Shown here: positions 26,691 to 35,166 of the stretch, piece by piece
Layout of the letters: every line of letters starts with the position of its first letter
Numbering within the stretch: the first letter of the stretch is position 1
Assembly: GCF_029870285.1 (NCBI RefSeq)
Contig: NZ_JACSYA010000018.1
Span: 1-64,000 of the forward strand
Source: Delftia sp. PS-11
Lineage (GTDB): Bacteria; Pseudomonadota; Gammaproteobacteria; Burkholderiales; Burkholderiaceae_C
Length of the DNA stretch: 64,000 nucleotides
Reading direction: 5' to 3'
Translations under genes and position numbers: made by a program
The notes under the pieces: model-generated
What the model was told of the DNA's origin: nothing
The model's database searches: none
What the model saw: the letters and a program-made list of their open reading frames with translations, nothing else

Positions 26691-27485
26691 ATGCTGAGCG
26701 CACAGAAACTCGAAATCACCTTCAACCCCGGCACGCCCATTGAAACGCGGGCGCTGCGCGGCATGTCGCTGGACATTCCCGATGGCCAGTTCGTCACTGT
26801 CATCGGCTCCAACGGCGCTGGCAAGTCCACCTTCCTCAACGCCGTCTCGGGCGACCTGTCCGTGGACAAGGGCCGTATCGAGATCGCGGGCCAGGATATG
26901 ACACGCCTGCCCGTGTGGGCACGCTCCGAGCGCGTGGCCCGTGTCTTCCAGGACCCCATGGCAGGCACCTGCGAGGACCTGACCATCGAAGAGAACATGG
27001 CACTGGCACAGCGCCGGGGCAGCTTTCGCAAACTGTCGCGCGCCGTCAAAGCCGAGATGCGCGACAACTTCCGCGAGCGCCTCTCCATCCTGGGCCTGGG
27101 CCTGGAAAACCGCCTGACCGACCGCATCGGCCTGCTGTCCGGCGGCCAGCGGCAGGCCGTCAGCCTGCTGATGGCGGCGCTGCAGCCTTCGCGCATCCTG
27201 CTGCTGGACGAACATACCGCAGCGCTTGATCCGCGCACGGCCGACTTCGTGCTGCAGCTGACGGCGCGCATTGTCTCGGAAGCCAAGCTGACCACCATGA
27301 TGGTCACCCACAGCATGCGCCAGGCGCTGGACGTGGGTCAGCGCACCGTGATGCTGCACCAGGGCCAGGTCGTACTCGATGTCAGTGGCGAGGAACGCGC
27401 ACGCCTGGACGTGCCCGACCTGCTGCAGATGTTCGAGAAGGTGCGCGGCGAAAAGCTCGCCGACGATGCGCTGCTGCTGGGCTGA
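26691..27485 (+). CDS. ABC transporter ATP-binding protein (TrpZ-like)
   Basis: The 264-residue ATPase has Walker A GSNGAGKST, signature LSGGQRQAVSLLMA, Walker B ILLLDEHTAALDP and switch His in MVTHSMRQAL. The ATG at 26691 has GGAG 9 nt upstream and is preferred over a TTG 30 nt earlier. It completes the importer with the preceding permease and binding protein. A strong terminator follows. Confidence 0.9.
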   Translation: MLSAQKLEITFNPGTPIETRALRGMSLDIPDGQFVTVIGSNGAGKSTFLNAVSGDLSVDKGRIEIAGQDMTRLPVWARSERVARVFQDPMAGTCEDLTIEENMALAQRRGSFRKLSRAVKAEMRDNFRERLSILGLGLENRLTDRIGLLSGGQRQAVSLLMAALQPSRILLLDEHTAALDPRTADFVLQLTARIVSEAKLTTMMVTHSMRQALDVGQRTVMLHQGQVVLDVSGEERARLDVPDLLQMFEKVRGEKLADDALLLG

Positions 27486-27502
27486 GGCCTGGTGCAGACA
27501 GA

Positions 27503-27527
27503 AAAAAAAGGCGCCTCGGCGCCTTTT
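27503..27527. terminator. Bidirectional rho-independent terminator
   Basis: AAAAGGCGCC-TC-GGCGCCTTTTT has A- and T-tracts on both sides, so it can end the rightward ABC operon and also the long leftward Bug/amidohydrolase operon whose last stop is at 27548. Confidence 0.85.
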
Positions 27528-27547
27528 TCCATATGTGCCGCTGTTCT

Positions 27548-28471
27548 CTAGGCATGTGCCAGACGGTGCAGCGCCAGCCCCGGCACGTCCAGCGTGGTGC
27601 GCAGGATGCGGCCATGGGTGGAGTCGGTCACATAGAGCGTGCGCCGGTCCTCGCCCGCAAAAGCCAGGTTGGTGAGCGAGCTGCCAGGGATACCGCGCAG
27701 AACCTGCTCGGGCTCGGCGCGGCCATTGAGCAGCCAGACCAGGCCCAGGCCGGGATTGGCAACGAGCAGCCGGCCCTGGGCGTCCACTGCCAGCCCGTCG
27801 GGGCCGCTGGGGCCGTAGGAGGTGAAGAACTGGCTGACCTTGGCGACACTGCCATCGGGCAGCAGCGGCACGCGCCACACGCAGTTGCCGCGCGTCACGG
27901 CCAGGTAGAGCACGCGCCCATCGGGTGACAGGGCCACGCCATTGGGACTGGGCACATTGGACAGCAGCAGGTCCAGCTGGCCATCGGGATGCAGGCGGTA
28001 CAGGCGGCCGCTGGGGTCGTGCAGGCCGCTTTGCCCCTGGTCGGTGAAGTACAGGCACCCCTTGGCATCGAAGACCAGGTCGTTGACCCCCTTGAAGCGC
28101 TCGCTGTTGCGCCGCTGCAGGTAGCCGCTGACACGGCCCGTGGCCACGTCCAGCCGCATCAGGCCGTTCTTGTAGTCGGTGATCAGCAGCGTGTTCTCAT
28201 CGAGGAACTTCATGCCGTTGGGCTCGCCGTCGTACTCGGCCACCAGGGTCCACGCGCCCTGCGCATCGATGCGGAAAATGCGGCCCCAGGGAATGTCGGC
28301 CACGTACAGATTGCCCGCCGGGTCGAAGACCGGCCCTTCGAGAAAGGAGTCCGTGATGGCTCCGCCACGGTTGGCATCGGCCCAGTCGCTGCGCTCGGGG
28401 CGGCGCAGCGTGGCAGGCATCTCGGTAAAAACGTCCAGATCACGGATCTGGGGGGATTGCAGCAGAAACAT
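27548..28471 (-). CDS. SMP-30/gluconolactonase family lactonase
   Basis: The 307-residue six-bladed beta-propeller of the SMP-30/LRE family has the metal-ligand positions expected in EGPVFDPAGNLYVADI, EPNGMKF, GVNDLVFDAKG and GPDGLAVDAQG. These enzymes hydrolyse sugar-acid lactones with a bound divalent cation. It is the last gene of the nine-gene leftward operon. The start at 28471 (MFLLQSP) is chosen because the upstream in-frame codons are not protein-like. Confidence 0.85.
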   Translation of the reverse strand: MFLLQSPQIRDLDVFTEMPATLRRPERSDWADANRGGAITDSFLEGPVFDPAGNLYVADIPWGRIFRIDAQGAWTLVAEYDGEPNGMKFLDENTLLITDYKNGLMRLDVATGRVSGYLQRRNSERFKGVNDLVFDAKGCLYFTDQGQSGLHDPSGRLYRLHPDGQLDLLLSNVPSPNGVALSPDGRVLYLAVTRGNCVWRVPLLPDGSVAKVSQFFTSYGPSGPDGLAVDAQGRLLVANPGLGLVWLLNGRAEPEQVLRGIPGSSLTNLAFAGEDRRTLYVTDSTHGRILRTTLDVPGLALHRLAHA

Positions 28472-28493
28472 GGTGCTTGTCTTTCTCCGTATG

Positions 28494-29378
28494 TCAGATC
28501 GTGTCGCCAAAGCCGTACAGCCGCGCCGGATTGTCCACGAGGATGCGCTCCATGGCCTCGCGCGTTCCCGCCCAGGCCTGCAGCAGATCTACCAGATGGG
28601 CATCGTCCACGGAACCAGGCGCCTCGGTGGTGTGGGGCCAGTCGCTGCCCCAGACCAGCCGCTCGGAAGCGGCCCGCACCAGATCGCGGCCCAGTGCCAG
28701 CGTATCGGCATAGGACGGGGCGCCCACGGACGAGCGCATATAGGCCCCGGAGAGCTTGACCCAGGTCTTGCCGCCGTCCAGCAGGCGCCGCAGCGCCGCA
28801 TGGGCCGGACCCGATGCGCCCTCTGCAGGATCGATGCGCCCCAGATGGTCGATGACCAGCGGCACGGGCAGCGACTGCAGCACAGGCTCCAGCGCCACCA
28901 GCTGCTGAGGGTGCATGAAGACCTGCACATGCCAGCCCAGCCGCGCCACCCGGTGCGCCAGCGTTTGCAGCATCTGCGCCGTGGTCTCGCCCCAGGATTG
29001 CGGCGAGACAAAATTCACGCGCAGGCCACACACACGGCGCGCTGCCAGGCGGTCCAGCTCGGCATCGGGCACGTGCTGGTCCACCACGGCCACGCCGCGC
29101 GCCGCATCGCCCAGGCGGTCCAGCGCGTCCAGCGTGCAGGCGTTGTCCGTGCCATAGGTCGAGGGTGTGACCACCACCGCGCGGGCCGTGCCCAGGCGCT
29201 GCTGCAGCAGGCGGTACATGGCCACGTCCGCATGCGGCGGCGTGCGCGGCCAGTGTGGCGATGGCGCAAAGCACGGATCGAAGATATGCATGTGGCTGTC
29301 GCACGCCAGCGCGGGCAACCGGCTGGCGGGACGGTCCGTGCCGGCGGAATGCGGCACGGCGGCGGACGGGATGCTCAT
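28494..29378 (-). CDS. COG3618-type amidohydrolase (PDC lactonase/galactarolactone isomerase-like)
   Basis: The 294-residue TIM-barrel hydrolase has the amino-terminal HxH motif ACDSHMHIFDP, the His of VIDHLGRID and the terminal Asp in WGSDWPHTTEA. This family includes 2-pyrone-4,6-dicarboxylate lactonase, D-galactarolactone isomerase and sugar lactonases, so the substrate is probably a carboxylated lactone. It is paralogous to the gene at 34138-35073 in the same operon and lies next to the SMP-30 lactonase gene. The start at 29378 is preferred over one 20 codons upstream. Confidence 0.85.
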   Translation of the reverse strand: MSIPSAAVPHSAGTDRPASRLPALACDSHMHIFDPCFAPSPHWPRTPPHADVAMYRLLQQRLGTARAVVVTPSTYGTDNACTLDALDRLGDAARGVAVVDQHVPDAELDRLAARRVCGLRVNFVSPQSWGETTAQMLQTLAHRVARLGWHVQVFMHPQQLVALEPVLQSLPVPLVIDHLGRIDPAEGASGPAHAALRRLLDGGKTWVKLSGAYMRSSVGAPSYADTLALGRDLVRAASERLVWGSDWPHTTEAPGSVDDAHLVDLLQAWAGTREAMERILVDNPARLYGFGDTI

Positions 29379-29388
29379 GGCCACGGGC

Positions 29389-30345
29389 TCAGTCCAGCGT
29401 GATGGCGCCCTTGCGCACCACTTCACCCCACTTGGCATCTTCCTTCTTCAGGAAGGTGGCAAAGTCGGCAGGCGTCGAGCCCACGGGCTGGGCGCCCAGA
29501 TCGCTCAGGCGCTGGCGCACCTCGGGCTCCTTGAGTGCCTCGACCAGGGCCTCGCGCAGCTGCTGCGCTACGGGCTCGGGCGTGCCGGCGGGCAGGAAAA
29601 CGCCGTTCCACTCATAGGCCTCATAGCCGGGGATGACGGTTTCCGACACTGTGGGCACATCGGGCAGGCGCGCAGAACGCTCGGGAGCCGCGATGGCCAG
29701 CGCGCGCAGCTTGCCGCCCGTCACCAGCGGATAGGTCGCAGCCATGGTGCCGAACATGAAATCGACCTGCCCGCCCATGACATCGGAGATGGCGGGGCCG
29801 CCACTCTTGTAGGGCACATGCACAATGTCCAGGCTCAGCCGCTGGCGAAACAGCTCGGCGGCCAGGCGCTGCACCGTGCCGCTGCCACCCGAGGCGAAGT
29901 TGATCTTGCCGGGCGCTGCCTTGGCCCTGGCCGCCAGATCGGCCACGTTGCGGATGGGCGAATCGGGTTTGACCACGATCACATTGGGCATCAGCAGCAC
30001 CAGCGACAGCGGCTGCAGCGCATTGCGCGCATACGGCAGCTTGGCGAACAGGTGCGGATTGATGGAATGCGGCGTGGCATCGTACAGCACGGTGTAGCCG
30101 TCGGCGCGTGCCTTGGCCACCTGGCTGGCGCCAATCGTGCCGCTGGCGCCAGGGCGGTTGTCCACGATGACGCTGGTGCCCAGCCGCGTGCCCATGCGCG
30201 TGGCCAGCAGGCGTGCGGCCGCGTCGGCGCCACCGCCGGGCGCATAGGGCACGACCATGGTGATGGGCCGCTCGGGGAAAGCGGCATGGGCTGCGGCGGC
30301 GACCAGCGCGCAGGCGGCGATCAGGGTTTTGGCAAGCAGTTTCAT
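29389..30345 (-). CDS. Bug-type receptor 4 of the operon
   Basis: The 318-residue periplasmic receptor has a signal peptide ending AAAAHA, then FPERPITMVVPYAPGGGADAA, IVDNRPGASGTIGA and HVPYKSGGPAISDVMGGQ. It is one of four Bug receptors in this operon and lies 10 bp ahead of the second amidohydrolase gene. Each may present a different carboxylate to a shared or distant TctAB permease. The ligand is unknown. Confidence 0.9.
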   Translation of the reverse strand: MKLLAKTLIAACALVAAAAHAAFPERPITMVVPYAPGGGADAAARLLATRMGTRLGTSVIVDNRPGASGTIGASQVAKARADGYTVLYDATPHSINPHLFAKLPYARNALQPLSLVLLMPNVIVVKPDSPIRNVADLAARAKAAPGKINFASGGSGTVQRLAAELFRQRLSLDIVHVPYKSGGPAISDVMGGQVDFMFGTMAATYPLVTGGKLRALAIAAPERSARLPDVPTVSETVIPGYEAYEWNGVFLPAGTPEPVAQQLREALVEALKEPEVRQRLSDLGAQPVGSTPADFATFLKKEDAKWGEVVRKGAITLD

Positions 30346-30376
30346 GGGGTATCTCCAGGATGGTGGCGGCGGCGCC

Positions 30377-31384
30377 TTACTCCGCCTTCAGGTCTAGTTC
30401 TTTGGCGATCTGCGTGTAGGTAGCAACTTCACTGGCGATGCGCTGTGCAAAGGGGTTGCCGCAGCTGGACTCGGCGTCCATGCCCAGGCCGCGCAGCCTG
30501 TCGGCGGCAGCGTCGCTGCGGGCGAATTCGGCCGCGACGCGCTCCAGCGCCTTGGCCACCACATCGGGTATGCCAGCCGGAGCCAGCACCCCGTACCAGA
30601 CATCGGCTGCATAGTCGCCGCCGCCTGCTTCTGCAAACGTGGGGACCTGGGGCAGCAATGCCGAGCGCTTGGGCGAAGCCACGGCCAGCGCCTTGAGCTT
30701 GCCGCTGCGGATCTGCGGCAGCACCGAGCCCAGGGTGGCAAAGGAGCTATCGAGCTGGCCTGCCATCAGGTCCGTGACCACGGGGGCCGCGCCCTTGTAG
30801 GGCACATGATTGAGCTTGATGCCTTTGGCGCGCGCAAACATCTCGGTCGCGAAATGGCCGGAGCTGCCCATGCCTGCCGTGCCGGCAGTAGTGCGACCGG
30901 GCTCTTTGCGGGCCAGGTCCATGTAGCCCTGCAGCGTCTGTACGGTCGATCCGGCCCCCACGACCAGCACCGTTGCGCTGCTGGCCACGGTGCACAGCGG
31001 CCGGAAGGAGCGCTGCACATCGAATTTGACGCGGCTGCCATAGAGCGCTGGAATCATCGTGTGGTTGGTGGCGCCGAACAGCAGGGTGTAGCCATCGGCT
31101 GGCGCACCGGCCACCGCCTGGGCGGCAAGAATGGTGTTGGCACCGGGCTTGTTGTCCACCACGAAGGGCTGGCCCAGCGCCTTGCCGGCATGGTCGGCAA
31201 AGGCCCGCGCCACTACATCGGTGGGACCGCCCGCTGCAAAGCCCACCACCAGCCGCACAGGCTTGGCAGGATAGGCAGGCGCCTGTGCCTGCGCGGGCAG
31301 TGCCGCCAGACCCGCCAGGCTCACGGCAGCCCACAGGCCGCAGCGCATGGCCTGCCGGCGCGTGCTCCAGAAATTGTTCGACAT
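30377..31384 (-). CDS. Bug-type receptor 3 of the operon
   Basis: The 335-residue receptor has a twin-arginine-like leader (STRRQAMRCGLWAAVSLAG) cut near ALPAQAQ, then YPAKPVRLVVGFAAGGPTDVVA and VVDNKPGANTILAA. The start at 31384 (MSNNFW) follows an AGGAGAC Shine-Dalgarno. The Cys-containing segments (PLCTVASS, ESSCGNP) set it apart from its neighbours. Confidence 0.9.
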   Translation of the reverse strand: MSNNFWSTRRQAMRCGLWAAVSLAGLAALPAQAQAPAYPAKPVRLVVGFAAGGPTDVVARAFADHAGKALGQPFVVDNKPGANTILAAQAVAGAPADGYTLLFGATNHTMIPALYGSRVKFDVQRSFRPLCTVASSATVLVVGAGSTVQTLQGYMDLARKEPGRTTAGTAGMGSSGHFATEMFARAKGIKLNHVPYKGAAPVVTDLMAGQLDSSFATLGSVLPQIRSGKLKALAVASPKRSALLPQVPTFAEAGGGDYAADVWYGVLAPAGIPDVVAKALERVAAEFARSDAAADRLRGLGMDAESSCGNPFAQRIASEVATYTQIAKELDLKAE

Positions 31385-31451
31385 TTTTTGTCTCCTCGAT
31401 TGCATGCGCTGGCGGGCAGGCGTGCAGCCTGCCCGCCAGTTGGCTCACCAC

Positions 31452-32387
31452 TCAGGCGCCGGCAGCGGCCGGCACGCGGGCCAGCACTTGCAGGACATTT
31501 TTGGCAGCGCCCACGCCCATATTGACGTAGGCATCGCTCGTCACGCCGCCAATATGCGGGCTGAGCACGAAGCCCGGCTCACCCTGGAACGGATGGCCGG
31601 CCACCATGGGCTCGACCGCAAAGCTGTCCAGCCCCGCTGCGGCCACCTGGCCCGAACGCACTGCGGCCAGCAGCGCAGCCTCGTCGATGAGACCGCCGCG
31701 CGCCGTATTGACCACGATCACGCCGCGCTTGCACTGGGCCAGCGTACTGGCGCCCAGCATGCCCCGGTTGTCGTCGGTCAGCGGGCAGTGCAGCGAGATC
31801 ACGTCGGACTCGCGCCAGATCGCCTCCAGGTCAACGGACTGGACATAGTCGGGCAGTTGCCTGGCGAACGGATCGAAGCCGATCACGCGCATGCCCATCG
31901 CATCGGCCATGCGCGCAAAACGCAGACCGATGGCACCCAGGCCCACCAGACCCACGGTACGCCCACCCAGCTCCAGGCTCTTGTGCGTGGCCTTGTCCCA
32001 GTGGCCTGCATGCATGCGTGCATCGAGCTTCACCACCGACTTGGCGCAGGCCAGCATCAGCGCCAGCGCCTGCTCTGCCACGGCAGCGGCATTGGCGCCT
32101 GCGGCAGCCACGACGGCGATGCCGCGCGCTTCGGCAGCCACCTTGTCGATGGTGTCCGTGCCACTGCCATGCTTGGAGATCACGCGCAGCGAAGGCGCGG
32201 CATCCATCACGGCAGCGCCGACCTTGCCGTAGCGCACGATGATGGCCACAGGGTCATGGGCGCGGCACAGCGCCACCAGATCATCCTCGGTAGGCGTCTT
32301 GCCTGCGTAGATGATGTCGTGCTGCTCCAGCAGCGCCACAGCCTGGGGCGCGAGGTCGGCGCCCGTCACAACGATGGTGGAGCTCAC
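31452..32387 (-). CDS. NAD(P)-dependent D-2-hydroxyacid dehydrogenase
   Basis: The 311-residue SerA/D-2-hydroxyacid dehydrogenase-type enzyme has the Rossmann motif TVGLVGLGAIGLRFA, catalytic Arg in VNTARGGLIDE and catalytic His in LSPHIGGVTSDA. It interconverts a 2-hydroxy acid and a 2-oxo acid. The start is a GTG at 32387 with AAGGAG seven nt upstream. That GTG overlaps the stop of the preceding aldolase-like gene (GTGA), so the two are translationally coupled and probably act in sequence. Confidence 0.88.
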   Translation of the reverse strand: MSSTIVVTGADLAPQAVALLEQHDIIYAGKTPTEDDLVALCRAHDPVAIIVRYGKVGAAVMDAAPSLRVISKHGSGTDTIDKVAAEARGIAVVAAAGANAAAVAEQALALMLACAKSVVKLDARMHAGHWDKATHKSLELGGRTVGLVGLGAIGLRFARMADAMGMRVIGFDPFARQLPDYVQSVDLEAIWRESDVISLHCPLTDDNRGMLGASTLAQCKRGVIVVNTARGGLIDEAALLAAVRSGQVAAAGLDSFAVEPMVAGHPFQGEPGFVLSPHIGGVTSDAYVNMGVGAAKNVLQVLARVPAAAGA

Positions 32388-33070
32388 AGCGATTCTCCTT
32401 CCTTGAGCACGCCAGCAGCGCGCAGGGCGGCGGGCAGCCACTTGGAAGCCGTATCGCCACGTGCAATGGCTTCAATGCGGGCAGCCTCGTCAGCCACCTT
32501 CTTGTCTGCCAGGGCCAGCATGGCGGGCGCCTTGGCGCGCTCGATGACGACCACGCCATCGGCATCACCGACCACCAGATCGCCAGGGTTGACGGTGGCG
32601 CCACCAGCCGAAATCGGGTGGTTGATGCGGCCCGGCACGAACTTGGTGGGACCCGCCGGATTGAAGCCTGCGCTGAAAACCGGGAAGTCCAGTTCCAGCA
32701 GCTCCAGCTTGTCGCGGATGGCGCCATCCACGATCACGCCCGCCAGGCCCAGCTTCTTGCAGGCGCTGAGCATCAGCGTGCCCATCAGCGCCGCAGTCTG
32801 GTCGCCCTTGCCGTCGATGACCAGCACGTCGCCGGGCCGGGCCAGCGCGATGGCGGCGTGGATCATGAGGTTGTCGCCGGGGCGCACCTCGACGGTGAAG
32901 GCCGGGCCGGCCAGCTTCATGGACTGGTGCACGGGCGCCACGCGGCCATGCATGGTGCCACGGCGGCCCGCCACATCGGCCAGGATGGCGGCCTGGAAGC
33001 CGGCAGCGCGGCTCACGACGCTGGCGTCCACACGCTCGATGTCACGGATGATTTCTGGAAGTTGGCTCAT
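32384..33070 (-). CDS. RraA-fold aldolase (4-carboxy-4-hydroxy-2-oxoadipate/HMG aldolase-like)
   Basis: The 228-residue protein of the RraA/class II pyruvate aldolase family keeps the active-site features: the KGDQTAALMGTLM loop, Arg119-Asp120 with Glu123 (GAIRDKLE), and GPTKFVPG. CHA/HMG aldolases cleave 4-hydroxy-4-carboxy-2-oxoacids to pyruvate plus another oxoacid using a divalent metal; RraA itself lacks these aldolase residues. This favours an aldolase in the operon's catabolic route. Confidence 0.85.
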   Translation of the reverse strand: MSQLPEIIRDIERVDASVVSRAAGFQAAILADVAGRRGTMHGRVAPVHQSMKLAGPAFTVEVRPGDNLMIHAAIALARPGDVLVIDGKGDQTAALMGTLMLSACKKLGLAGVIVDGAIRDKLELLELDFPVFSAGFNPAGPTKFVPGRINHPISAGGATVNPGDLVVGDADGVVVIERAKAPAMLALADKKVADEAARIEAIARGDTASKWLPAALRAAGVLKEGESL

Positions 33071-33118
33071 GGTGGTAGTCCAGTCAGGTCAGGGGAGGAA
33101 AATGAAGGGAATGCGGCC

Positions 33119-34141
33119 TCATTCGGCCTTGATGCCGGCCTCGCGGATCAGCGCGGCCCACTTGGCGGAATCGGTCTTTTGCAGGTCGCCCAGCTGCCGG
33201 GACGTGCCGCCGACCAGGGTCACCCCCAGCCGCTCGGCCAGCGCCACGACGGCAGGGTCCTTGAGCACCAGGGCGATTTCACGGTTCAGGCGCTGCACGA
33301 TGGCGGCCGGAGTGCGGGCCGGCGCGAAGACCGCCTGCCACTGCTCGACCACGAAGTCGGACACGCCGGACTCAGCCATGGTGGGCACGGCAGGCAGCGC
33401 TTTCAGGCGCTGTGCCGAAGTCACGGCCAGCGCACGCAGCCTGCCGGACTGCACGTGGGGCAGCGCAGCCGCTACCGGGGCAAACATGAACTGCACCTGC
33501 CCTGCCAGCGTGTCCTGCAGCGCGGGGGTATCGCCCTTGTAGGGCACATGGGTGCAGCGCGCGCCTGCCTGCCGCTGCAGCAGTTCGCCCTGCATGTGCA
33601 GGATCGTGCCGTTGCCGCCCGATGCGAAGGCCAGATGGCCGGGCTGCGCCCGCGCGGCAGCCAGAAGATCGGCCACTGACTGGAATGGCTGGCCTGCGCC
33701 CACCACCAGAAGATGGGGGATGGTGCCAATGGTGATGACCGGCTCGAAGCCAGCAATCGGGTCATAAGGCAGACGGCCCATCAGATGGGGGGCAATGGCC
33801 TGCGGGCCAATCGAGGTGCCCAGCAGGGTATAGCCATCCGGTGCGGCCTTGGCCACGAAGGCAGCGCCAATCGTGCCCGTGGCGCCTGCGCGGTTGTCCA
33901 CGATCACTTGGGAGCCCAGGGCCTTGCCCAGATGCAGCGCCACCTGCCGGCCCAGCACATCAGTGCTGCCGCCGGGCGGATAAGGCACCACCCAGGTGAT
34001 GACCTTGCCAACGGGCCATTCGGCCTGCGCCCATGCACTGGCGCTGCACAGCGGGCCCAGCAAAGCTGCGCCGCCTGCGGCCAGTAGCGTGCGGCGCCCG
34101 TGCTGGGCCGGTGCGGACGTTTGCGAACGAAAGGTTTTCAT
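33119..34141 (-). CDS. Bug-type receptor 2 of the operon
   Basis: The 340-residue receptor has a twin-arginine-like leader (HGRRTLLAAGGAALLG) processed near SAWAQA, then WPVGKVITWVVPYPPGGSTDVL, IVDNRAGATGTIGAA and HVPYKGDTPALQDTLAGQ. Its ATG overlaps the stop of the amidohydrolase gene upstream by 4 bases, and it precedes the aldolase-like gene by 48 bp. Confidence 0.9.
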   Translation of the reverse strand: MKTFRSQTSAPAQHGRRTLLAAGGAALLGPLCSASAWAQAEWPVGKVITWVVPYPPGGSTDVLGRQVALHLGKALGSQVIVDNRAGATGTIGAAFVAKAAPDGYTLLGTSIGPQAIAPHLMGRLPYDPIAGFEPVITIGTIPHLLVVGAGQPFQSVADLLAAARAQPGHLAFASGGNGTILHMQGELLQRQAGARCTHVPYKGDTPALQDTLAGQVQFMFAPVAAALPHVQSGRLRALAVTSAQRLKALPAVPTMAESGVSDFVVEQWQAVFAPARTPAAIVQRLNREIALVLKDPAVVALAERLGVTLVGGTSRQLGDLQKTDSAKWAALIREAGIKAE

Positions 34142-35073
34142 GCGTTGTCTCCTGCTTGTGGGTCTTTGGATGCGGGCGCTGCGGGCGCAAAGCCGTACAG
34201 CGCCTCGGGGTTGTCCACCAGCACGCGCCGCAGCGTGGCGGCGCCGCCGGCCTGGCGGGTCCAGTCGATCAGGCGATCGACCTGGCGCGCGTCGTCGGGC
34301 ATGGGCTGTATGCCGGCCGAGGCCGTCGCATGGGGCCAGTCGCTGCCCCAGAGCACGCGCTCTGGGGCGCAGCGCAGATAGCTGGCCGCCAGGGCATCGA
34401 GCGCCGGGTCTTCAACCGAATGGGATGCGCTCACGATGTAGCCGCCGGACAGCTTGATCCAGGCGCGGCCGCTTTGCAGCAGATCCAGCAGCAGCGCATG
34501 GGCCGGGTGCTGTTCTGCCTGCTGCGGCGCAATGCGGCCGAAATGGTCGAACACCAGCGGCACCGGCAAGCGGCGCAGCACAGGTGCCTGGGCTGCCAGC
34601 AGATCGGGGGCCATCAGCAGTTGCAGATGCCAGCCCAGCGGCGCGATGCGGCAGGCCAACGGCTCCAGCCAATCCACACCACCCGTCACGCCCAGCGACA
34701 GGTTCAGCCGCACCCCACGCACGCCCAGGGCCTGCAGCCGCTGCAGTTCGCCATCGCTTTCGCTGCCATCGATCACGGCCACGCCCCGGGCCTGGACTCC
34801 CATCTCGGCCAGGCCTTCGAGCATGCAGCGGTTGTCGCTGCCATAGGTCGAGGGCGTGACCAGCACGCAGCGCGACGTGCCCAGGCGCTGCTGCAGCGCA
34901 CGCAAGTCGCGGGCCGAGGCATCCGGCGGCAGCAGACGGGCGCCAGGCGCCGCCGGATAGCGGCTGTCGTAGACATGCACATGGCTGTCACAGGCTCCCG
35001 GCGGCAGCACGCCGCGCGGCGCGGCAGTGCCGCTGGAAAAGCGCACGGGCACGGCAAAGCTGTCGCTGTCCAT
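34138..35073 (-). CDS. COG3618-type amidohydrolase, paralogue
   Basis: The 311-residue amidohydrolase has the same motif set as the gene at 28494: ACDSHVHVYDS, LVFDHFGRI and LWGSDWPHATA. Both also share VVTPSTYG/LVTPSTYG and GLRVNF/GVRLNL blocks, so they are paralogues within one operon. The products probably act on two related lactones or isomers. The start at 35073 (MDSDSF) is chosen over an upstream one that begins in a purine-rich spacer. Confidence 0.85.
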   Translation of the reverse strand: MDSDSFAVPVRFSSGTAAPRGVLPPGACDSHVHVYDSRYPAAPGARLLPPDASARDLRALQQRLGTSRCVLVTPSTYGSDNRCMLEGLAEMGVQARGVAVIDGSESDGELQRLQALGVRGVRLNLSLGVTGGVDWLEPLACRIAPLGWHLQLLMAPDLLAAQAPVLRRLPVPLVFDHFGRIAPQQAEQHPAHALLLDLLQSGRAWIKLSGGYIVSASHSVEDPALDALAASYLRCAPERVLWGSDWPHATASAGIQPMPDDARQVDRLIDWTRQAGGAATLRRVLVDNPEALYGFAPAAPASKDPQAGDNA

Positions 35074-35166
35074 AGCGAACTCCCGAACGAAAACTGGAAA
35101 AAAGAAAGAAAGAAAGGTCTGACCCGCCAGGACCGGCCGGACCGGCAGCAACTCAGGACGCAGCCA

